Shown here: positions 54,801 to 64,000 of the stretch, in pieces
Layout of the letters: every line of letters begins with the position of its first letter
Numbering within the stretch: the first letter of the stretch is position 1
NCBI GenBank assembly: GCA_037013685.1
Contig: CM072891.1
Location: 19,010,501-19,074,500 of the forward strand
Direction: 5' to 3'
Origin: Acridotheres tristis
Taxonomy: Eukaryota > Chordata > Aves > Passeriformes > Sturnidae
DNA length: 64,000 nucleotides
Program-made: the position numbers and the translations under genes
The notes under the pieces: model-generated
Databases searched by the model: none
What the model was told of the DNA's origin: nothing
What the model saw: only the letters and a program-made list of their open reading frames with translations

Positions 54801-55575
54801 CATTTCCCTATTTCACAACTTGTCTAAAGGAGAAAATAGGAGGATGTGGCTTTGCATTGCAGAGCCTAAACTCCTTTTGAATCGCCTCTCCCACTGCTTA
54901 TCTTCATTCCTCTATTCATTCTTTCCTATATCATGTGCTTGTGATGCAATTGCAGGAACAACACATGGGCTCACTGCCTATGCTCAGGGCAGGAATGTTA
55001 TAGCCCCAGGATTACAGCATTTGTAGAGCTGGAAGAGTTAATGAAGAGTAAATGGCAACAGGCAACTTGAGAGGAGGGAGAGATGTTAAGAATCGAGGCA
55101 TTGTTTTCTGGATTAATGGTTCGTACACAGAAAAGAAAGTCAAAACCTTTCCTGCTGTAGGCAGTTGGGATTGGTAGAACCTGGTCACACCTTTAGAAAA
55201 AAATTCTTAGCAATTTACTCCAAACAATTCCAAGTAAACTGAAACTTTCCAGGTTACTTAGTATTCCTCCTGATGTACCATCCAGGGATGACTTAACACT
55301 TGTGATTGGAGTTGTAGTGCTTAACACCTGAGACTGGAGCTGTAGCAATGAGAAAAGAGAAGTGTGTTGGATGGATGGATACGTGCAAGCCTGAATCCTC
55401 CTGCTCTGCAAACCCTGGAGGACAGTAGGCTGTGACTGACCAAAGCTGAAGGGGATGAGTGTTAGGAAGGGTAACCAAAGCAGCTAGAGTCACACATAAA
55501 AAAAGCAGTCTTAACAGTGAATCTCTAAAAATGGTTATTCACTGTATTATCCTCTTAAATCCGTCTTCTGACAGT
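48867..55575. other. Intergenic region, no gene recognised
   Basis: About 6.7 kb. It contains (AAT)n at 50630-50651 and a GGAA run near 52580-52600. Open frames such as 50119-50562 and 52432-52686 (minus) show no domain similarity or coherent splice context. Confidence 0.5.
50630..50651. repeat. (AAT)n microsatellite
   Basis: Seven AAT units in tandem. Confidence 0.85.
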
Positions 55576-55699
55576 TACCCAGTTGGTCAGTACGATGTTA
55601 GATGCAGAACTGTCTGTGAGAAGAACTCAACCTCTAGAAGAAGAGATGAATCCAGAAGAACTATCACCAGTAAAAATGTTACGCAGATTTCCCAGTAGG
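55576..55699 (+). other. Unassigned exon-like open stretch
   Basis: The acceptor cttctgacag, behind a pyrimidine-rich stretch, is followed by an open frame reading LVSTMLDAELSVRRTQPLEE and EEMNPEELSPVKMLRRFP, up to a weak donor-like gtagga. The composition is charged and protein-like, but I recognise no family, and a second frame is also open through most of it. It may be a non-coding RNA exon or chance. Confidence 0.2.
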
Positions 55700-58600
55700 A
55701 AACAATACATGACAATGACTTCATGTACTTATGGATCAGTAGATCTCATTCTCCTGCATCTTGCCTTTTCTTTCCTTGGATGACTTCTTCCCAAATGTAC
55801 CTAAGTGCTTGCATTCTTCATGAAGGGACTTGGCAGTTCAGTTCCATAGAAACACTGTTTTAACTTCATTTGTTGAGAAAATACAACCTGCTGCTTGGCC
55901 TACCTTGTGTAATCATAGGTTGACATAATGCCAACACTGGTCACAAATTCTGTGGAGCAGATGTACATTAACAGGTAGATTCTTGCTCCGTTTGCTCCTA
56001 TTTTTACATGAGGCAGGTGCCTAAGAGGAAAAGTTAGGGCACAGGTTTGCTTGGTGTAGCACTATGCTGTATGATGGAGAGGCAGGAGGTCATCCAACTA
56101 GGTTTTGGTTCCTAGGATCCTTTTTAAATTTTAGTCTGTACAGATGAGGTCACATCCTGAATGCCACAAACGTCACTTTGGGTTTATACTATCTAAATCC
56201 GTCTGTTTAAGAGCATTAGTGAATTAAGGTCCTTAGTTGCCCACCAAGTCAATACCCCACCAAGGCAGTTCAACCAATTAGAGACACAAATCTCCTTGCA
56301 TCATTCTCCACTGACTTGGGTCCTGAATTAAATATTTCACTTAGGTAACCACATCAAATTAACATATTTAGAGCCCTCATATTTTATTGGCAGGTAATCT
56401 CTTGACATCCATTAAAACTAGAATTTGCTATGAATACTAATTTAAAGATACTTATCAGGGCTCCAGGCTTTGAGCACAAAGTGTTTCCCTGCCTTCCTAC
56501 CTGCAACCCATCAAATATCTGTTGATGGTCTGATATGGAGAAAGATCCCATGAGGAATATGCCCCAGATTTGACCAGTCTTTATCCTACAATTTATTGTC
56601 CAGATACCTTTGCAAGTCCTTTGGTGTGCTCCTTGGAGGACCTGAATGCTTTGTAAACACTCTTGTCCACAAAACTCACAGCCTAATGTGCAGTTTCATT
56701 CTACCATACACAACTAATCCTGTGACTGGTCTGCTTGAAGATTACAGATTCTCAGGCATGATTGGAACAACAGCATAAAAATAGTAATAACTTCACGATC
56801 AAGGAAACTTTCCATAAGCCTGGGGAAACAGAGTTCAGTTGTCCTACCATCAAATGTCAAGTTAAATATTACTTTGATTTCTGAAGGCAGTAATTGGTTC
56901 CAACTCTTAGCCCTGCAAAGCTGCCTGGTCCTAGCATCACCCTTGTTGTGTGTGCTCTTGTGATCAGTGGCATTTCGTGGAAGATGGCTCAAACCAGCAG
57001 ACATGAGCTTCCAGGAGGGACCATATTTCAGCATCTGGGGGTGGTTTTCAGCATCCTGAGTGAAGCAGTCCTTTTGATACAGAGCCACAGATCTCAAGGG
57101 CAGAGAAGTCAAGGGATGATCTTCACTGACTACAGCTGGATTAGGATCACATCTGCCACCTTCACTTCCTCTGGTGATTTTGTGTATCAGCTGACTCCAG
57201 AAAAATGTTGTAGTTACATGTGATGCAGGGTGCCAGGAGGAATGCCCTGTTCAGGGCCCATAGGAAACCAAAGGACCTTCTTCAGCAGAACTGCAAGAAA
57301 AACTCAGCAACAGAGAGCCACACATTACTCAGTATGGTAAAGGCCAAATTCCTCCATGTCTGCACTCAATATCCATAACTGGGGAACAGTGGAGGTGCTT
57401 GTAAACACATAGGAACTTCCTGTAGCATGACTAAAAGGAATTATAAAGAATCTTTATTTTTGCAAAATGTCAAGGATTATCATCAGTTCATCCAGTCTCC
57501 TTGTATCCCATGAAGAACTTTGAATTGTGAATTTCCTTTCCGACTCTCTCTCCATCCCATTCATCACCTTAAGCTTGTATTTCCTAGGTTACTTTCTTGG
57601 TGTTGCCAGGACATTAAGTATCTTCATATTGTATTTCATGGTACTCTATGAAGTGTCCCTTAATGAAGGCTAATCCTATTTTAAATTATGATCTAGCCAC
57701 TAAACCCACTCAATTCAGCTACTGGATTTTTATCCTACTTTTTTTTATCCTGTACCTGTTTCTCAGCCTTTCACAAAGCCTTTAAGTATTATGAGGTCTA
57801 GGAAAATGAAACCATACTTTATGGATCAGATTTTCCTGTCAACTTTGGGGAATAATAGTATAGGGGACTACTAAATTGTTGGACTTCTAAAAAAGTATTA
57901 GAACCCACCACCTTTACATGTTTGGATTTTGTTGCTTTTTTCAGCCAGTGTTTCAGAGGAACACTTTTTTCCTTGACTTTGTTTCTTAAATTAAAAACTT
58001 CCTGCTTAAGAAGAACTTAAGGAAATGCTTGTATGGTTTGGTACATTCCCCAAATTGTTATGCAAAATTAAATGCACACTGGTAAATATAAATCACTTTA
58101 CTTTGGGGGAAGATGAAGTAATAGATAAATAAAAGGGAATAGTCAAGTAATATTTCCATAGTAATGAACAATGGTTGTATGTTTGCACAGCCATATACTC
58201 AGACAAGAAGATTTCCCTTGTAGAGACACTGCCACCTGTGCAAGACAAATTTGCTCAAGTCTAGGCTGAACTGTCTGCTTTGACTGACTGGATGAAGCAG
58301 ATCCAGAGTGATTAGAGATGAGTAAGAATAGGGACAATGGTCAACTGTTATATCAAAATCCATCAGACACGTGTTGCAGAAAAACAGGAGAGAAGGAAAC
58401 GTGATCTATTGCAGCTTGAGGATCCTGCATTTTCCCTGAGGGAGCCCTTCCCCAAAGCCTAAGTAGTTAAAATGCACAACATTTTGTTTGCCTCACAGTG
58501 GCTACTTACGTGACAGGCCTCAGGATAAAGCACCATAAATCATATTTTTATTTTGTCAGGATGCTTAAAAATCTGATATAAACAGGCTTCTGACAAAAAT

Positions 58601-59119
58601 GTGACACCACTGGAATGGCCAGGAGTCATTGATTTTATGTTTACAGGTTCTCTTCCTCAGATTCAAAACAGTCCAGTTTACAGCCAAATAAGAGTTGTCA
58701 TGGAAGCAATTTGAAACCTTGAAAGCCACTTATATCAGTGGCTTAACATGGACAGATGAGCTAGCTAAGGAGAACTGAGATGCTCATTTCTCATGATACT
58801 AATGCCCATTTAATTTCAAATTATTTCTCCAAATATTTGTATAAAACCATTAACCTAAAGGCGAAGGTGCCTCTTACTTCAAATCAATCTCAATTTGTGC
58901 TGGAGCTGTCACAGCACCACTGTGGAGCAGAATTAGCAAGTCCACAAAGACAAGGAAGGTAAAACTGCAAACCCCTGATTACAGAAAACTGTACTCAAAG
59001 TATCCCTCTTTATCTCACAATCCCTATCCTATTTTCTATTGAAGTTCATAGAAGGTAGCAGTAGAAAAGAAAAGGTACCCTAAGATCTGCTGTAACAGCT
59101 GTTACCCTGGGGCCATGTG

Positions 59120-59207
59120 AAATGAGTGGGTTATGAATGGGCTGAAAGAATGGGTGAAATAAATGTGTGAATGGGTTAATGAATGAGCTGAAATGAATGA
59201 GTTAAAA
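59120..59207. repeat. Degenerate (GAATGGGTTAAT/GAATGAGCTGAA)n short tandem repeat
   Basis: Several imperfect copies of a GAATGRGY-type unit with intervening TGAAAT, forming a small decayed minisatellite. Confidence 0.65.
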
Positions 59208-59375
59208 GTTTGAGTCCTACAGATGTTAGGGAGTGCATAGAACTGAACAAAATCTGAAAAGGTTAAATTTCAGGATGATATTGTAATTTGCAGATTTAAT
59301 TCAAAGACATGGAGGGGATGTTGGTTTGGCTGCAGGGCAGTGTAGTTTGGCTGAGGGATAAGGCCACTCTGCCTC

Positions 59376-59393
59376 TGTGTGTGTGTGTGTGTG
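59376..59393. repeat. (TG)n microsatellite
   Basis: About nine TG dinucleotide units. Confidence 0.85.
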
Positions 59394-62300
59394 CACTTTG
59401 CACTGGGGAAAAAATGGGACATACAAAATCTAAGCAACGAATTGATTTTAAAGATCTGGCAAAAATTATTATGACCTTGATCATGTACGAAAAATAGCAC
59501 ATTTAGGAAATTACCAAATGCCTGTGCATTCCCATTGGGGCTCTCACAGACATGGTAACTGCTCAAGAAAGTTTTCCTTGAACGAAAACACAGATGTTTT
59601 TTATTACAGCAAACAGCAAATAGCAAATCTATATGAAACCAATAAAAAAGTTTCAGAATCTATTTAGAACATAGCAAGATTACAAGAGAAAAAAGATAAA
59701 GTATTTACAGCAAGTTACGTGCCTCAATGGTGCCTTATCAGGTTATATGAATACCAAAGATCACACAAGTGCCAGTTAAGAGAGTAATAAAGTCTGTACA
59801 ATATTAGGCTTTAGCAATATTGACACTTGCAGGGAAGCAGAAGGTAGGCTGTGTTAAATAAATCTTAATAAATCCCATTAAAGTAAGCACTGTTTGCTTG
59901 CCATAAAATCAAATCACTAACACAGCTGTCCATGCAGAATATTATCCACATGGTTTCAGATAAAGACTTGTATCTTCATCCTTCAGTTTTTCTTGATAAA
60001 TGGACAAAGTCCCTCTCCAGCAATTTGTCTTTTGTCAGCACCTTCTGAACCATGAAAATTTATAAGCAACACAACTGACAAGTTTTGCTGCTGTGACTCC
60101 AACAGAAAAACGAAACCAGATATCCAGCATCCAGGTAGATTTAAAATGAGTCCTTTCATGTGGTAAAAGGGCAAAAAGGCCTTTTCTCCTCAGTTTTCAG
60201 TTTCTGTGCTATAGTATTATAGTTTCAATTTATTTAAATGCCCTGAAATGCGGGCATACATATATCTCACTCTTAGTAATAAATATAGTTCTTATATTTT
60301 ATATATTTGCCTATAACATAAAACATAACCAAAAATTAATGCATGTTAGAGCTACTCAAAGTGACTCTAAGTTGCATTAATTATGATTGCATTATAATGT
60401 TTACATTAATTATAACAATCAAAAATGCTTCAGCAAGGTAAAAATACCAGCTTAGAGCTACAAAATATGTGGACATCATCTTTGAACATATCATCCAAAA
60501 AGTACAAATGTTTTAATTTAATATTTGTATTGAGCCTTGAATTGCTTTACTCTCCCTAACATGCATACAATTGAATGGATGGAGCTTGTATGGGTTAACC
60601 TGCAGGGCTATCCTACACACACTAAAAAGAACTAGACTTGGTAGCTATGGGGATCATATGGATTTCCATGGAAACCAGAGGATAAGTCAGAGAGGATCTA
60701 TATAAAAACACTGAATGTTCTCCTGCAATGTCTCATCAGAGAGCTAACTCTAGCTGCTGGCTGCAACAAGAGAAGAAGAGCTCAAGTCATAAAATAAATC
60801 AGATCTGGGTTTCAGTTCCACTTTGGAAGTGGAAGCTTTTAGTTTCATTTGGCTTATTGCACTGACAGGTCCATGAACAAAATAAACAGGCAAAAACTAC
60901 TTAGAGTCAAAAGTCAGAAATAAACACTCATGACTATGGTGTAGGTTAAGACAGAAACAAACAAACAACATCAGAAAACCACCCCAAACAAATCCCCAAG
61001 TGCTCTCAATGCCATTCATGTGAAGACACCCAGCAAAATGCCTGATTTTCAGTCTTTGTCCGTAAAGAAAAAAAGATTGGTTTACCTCATGTAGGTGTTT
61101 TCTCACTGCACATGAAATGACAAATGTCTTGTCTTGCTGCTCCTCTCTGGACAAAAATTATTGAAGGCAAGTGACAATTTAGACAGTGATTTTGAGTATC
61201 TTATAACATTATCAATGTATATAATCCCTTCTCATACTAAAACATCATGTTCATAGTTTTTCTCTATAGTAAGAGATTGAGACATTTCCTTGTGCAAAAT
61301 CTCTGTATGAAAGAAAATCAAATTTGTGCATAAATGCACTTGTACACGTACATAAGTGAATATAAATACAGATGGCTTAATGTTTTTTCACAATAGTCTT
61401 TGACTTATCTGCTCTGCTCAATCTTCCTTTTTTTTCCTGTAAAATACATGTATTTTAGCATATGACTTCTTTTATTCTTGAGTATCTCTTACACAAAAAG
61501 AGCAAGGACTATGAACTAGTTAATTAAAATAAGTTGAAAGAGAATAACTTATTTAGCCAAATATTCAGAGGGTGATATGACATTTCTTTGTATACCAAGA
61601 AAAGATTTGAATTGGAACTGGGGAGATATGGGTGTGATTCAGCAACGTTGATGTACACAGAAAAGCCTGCATCCCATTCTCTTCTGTATCCTTTGCTCTG
61701 TTCCTCATTATATGACATCTTTAAAGAGATAGGCTCTGTCTAGGCTGGATTTTTAATGTTTTCTTGATTTATGACCTTCAAGTGAGTTTCCTCTAGGAAA
61801 GCAGTATTTCAGATTTGTGCCTTTAATGGGATATCCAGAGGCAAGGTAAATGTTTTCAGGAAATAAAATACAGTAGTGCACAGTGACTTTTGGAATTTAC
61901 ACCATCTCCCTTATGCAGCAGTAATGACAACCAAACGTCTGCTCCAACATTTCCACGAGGTCTTGTGCCTACATAGCACACTTTATTTTATTGACAGCTC
62001 CAGAATGAGTTTAGAGCTTTATCACTGCATTGAATGGAAAGTTGGGATTTTGGTGTGATCTTTCAACATCAGCTATGTTTGCTTTAAGACAGGCACTGGA
62101 GGACTCTGAGGCTTGTCATGAAATTGTGATGCCAAGCCTGACTTTAAGCATATAGTCTGTGACACCAGGAAACGTCATGCAAGTGGAACTTGTTCCCCGC
62201 TTTCTAAACTGATTTGTGATAGGTTCACTGTGCTCTGTTTGGTTTTTAAAAATGCATTTAATTTTGTCTTTTTTTTAGTGCATAGTAACTTTACCTGTAG

Positions 62301-63487
62301 CAAACTGGCGAGCCCCTACAAATCATTTTCTACATGTTCTTGGAAAGGTGTCAAATCCAGAAAGAAGGTTAATTAACCTTTGCAGTCATGCTGATAAAGC
62401 ACAAAACTTATTTGCAGCAGTTACACTGGCTAAATACAGATGGTTAATCTTGATGAAGACATCAGCCATCAAAATATCCTTTAAGCTTTTACTTCCCTCT
62501 ATATATCATTTTGGCTGTGATATTTCCCCTGCTATGAAATTTTAGATAGATGGAAATTCCTGAGCGGTTTCTGAGGCATGCAGTTTGAATCTCTGCATAT
62601 TTCTGCCAAAAGAATGAGAAATTATCTGATGTGCTGCTCTGGCCTCATTGTACTGTTGGAATTATGATGTTACTGGCATACATGTACTGGCAAATTCTCC
62701 TAGAAATCCTTTTGGATGGAAGGCATTATCCAAATGTAAATTTTAAATTTTAGCAATATCACTTGTAACTCTGAATTAGGAATTACATGAGCAGGTGTTG
62801 AATAGGCTGGCTAATTCTCTTAGAAATGCAGGGTATAAGGTAACACTGTTCAGGCCTGGTTTGAGTCTAGAACAATAGGAATTCAGGGAGGCCAGGAGTT
62901 AAAAGCAAGGAATACTGGAAAAGACAGGCAAAGGTCTGTAAGTGTCTCCACCTGCTCCCTTACTTTTTTTAGGGGGAAAAACTAAAAAAGGGGCATAATG
63001 AAAGAAACTGTTGTCTTCTTTCAAAGCCTATCACATTCCCAAGGAGTCTTTCCACTACTTCCATCAGTTTTGTTTATGGTTTTAAATTTTTCATATACCA
63101 CCCCAGCTTTCTTGGTAACATTGCTTCCAGCAGGCCACATTTCCATCAACTCCAGGAGCTGCTGCTCAACATCCACTCATTTTGCACCACTGACAACAGG
63201 ATGCTGGTTCCTCTGCCACATGTTTGAAAAGACCTGATTTGTTCTAGAGTTAGGTCTTTTTACTACATTCTTTAAGGATGTGTATGCAGATTTATGAACA
63301 CAGGACTCCAAACAATCTGTGTGCCAGAACTGCTCAGTCCCACTTTGGAAGACATTAGAACCTGACTTCAATTCCAGACTTTTTTGCAATTGTCCGAGAA
63401 TGAAGATCACTTAGAAGTTGTCTCTATTGATGTTCAGAGCTGGTTTGTTTTGCTTTTCACCAGCCACCCTCCCATCTTTACATCTGG

Positions 63488-63539
63488 TCCTGTATCCTGT
63501 ATTCTGTATCCTGTATCCTGTATCTATCCTGTATCCTGC
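63488..63539. repeat. (TGTATCC)n short tandem repeat
   Basis: About seven TCCTGTA heptamer units with minor variants. Confidence 0.85.
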
Positions 63540-64000
63540 ACTGAAATGCACATCTATGCATTTTTGAAGTCAGCACAAAAGGTTCCTGCCAAAGGCCAGG
63601 TGATGCCAAAGGGGCATCTCATCTGACATCTCATATCCCTTCCTGTGGGGAACATCTTGGCAGACACTGGGCTCTCCTCCAGACATCTCTCCACTCCGTG
63701 TGGAATGTGAGACATGGTGTGCTGAGAGGTCAGGAGCCAGGGACATGAAATTGTGCCAATCCTGTGCACAATTCTGTGTCAAGGTGTGCTCGTGTGCTGA
63801 CTCCAAGCACACAGCCACTGCTGCAGAGCCAGCAGCCCACAGGTCAGTCTGGGACCCAGAGATGACCAGATCTCCCTCTGCTGTGTGGGGTCAAGTAAAA
63901 AACCTCAGGGTTGAGATGAGAGGCAGATAGGGGCACAAGGCCAACATGAAGGACAGTGTAACTTCAACCACAGCTGCAGCTTTACTGACATAGCAGAACT

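Larger units (their letters stand above)
55700..64000. other. Intergenic tail of the window, no gene recognised
   Basis: About 8.3 kb. The longest open frames (for example 56714-57112 minus and 59270-59626 minus) lack domain signatures. It contains several small repeats listed separately. The stretch around 60200-60550 is very AT-rich. Confidence 0.5.

Noticed and set aside
56714..57112. 132-codon minus-strand open frame in the intergenic tail
   Set aside because: No recognisable motif, no good splice or start context, in AT-rich non-coding sequence.
37169..64000. tRNA genes or other structured RNAs in the gene-free part
   Set aside because: I looked for B-box-like GGTTCGAATCC sequences and clover-leaf arms and saw none convincing; a covariance-model scan would be needed to exclude small RNAs.

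Overview
This window is vertebrate nuclear DNA and almost certainly from a bird. It has small exons with GT-AG introns, CR1-type LINE fragments with their characteristic 3' ends, an avian ERVL-type LTR piece, and a long gel-forming mucin gene of the type that makes egg-white ovomucin. There are no bacterial-style genes, CRISPR arrays or operons. A passerine is plausible, but the sequence does not prove it.

Bases 7 to 37343 carry one plus-strand gene. I could reconstruct 44 consecutive coding exons. They splice in phase without a single internal stop and give 1,936 residues plus a stop. The window opens at the splice acceptor of an exon late in the first D assembly, so the signal peptide and most of VWD1 lie upstream. 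The order read is: end of VWD1, C8-1, TIL-1; VWD2, C8-2, TIL-2; D' (TIL'); VWD3, C8-3, TIL-3; a short linker with two related Cys-rich modules; VWD4, C8-4, TIL-4; VWC-type repeats; C-terminal cystine knot. This is the MUC2/MUC5B/VWF layout, but the giant Pro/Thr/Ser exon is missing. I recall chicken alpha-ovomucin (database name mucin-5B) as about 2,108 residues without a large PTS region. 1,936 residues plus a signal peptide and most of one VWD domain would match that length, so I call the gene the alpha-ovomucin/MUC5B-like gene.

The introns hold the most unusual DNA. Intron 4 has 74 perfect TTTCC units followed by a TTTCCC array. Intron 15 holds an ERVL-type LTR fragment. Intron 32 starts inside a minisatellite of about 1.37 kb whose repeat unit includes a copy of the exon 32 donor site, and this is followed by a CpG island with a CTCF-like motif.

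From about 37.5 kb to the end (26 kb) I find no recognisable protein-coding gene. This part holds the mucin 3'UTR and poly(A) signal, two CR1 fragments in opposite orientations, simple repeats, and two isolated exon-like stretches. One resembles a mucin TIL exon (48746-48866); the other is an unassigned open frame (55576-55699).
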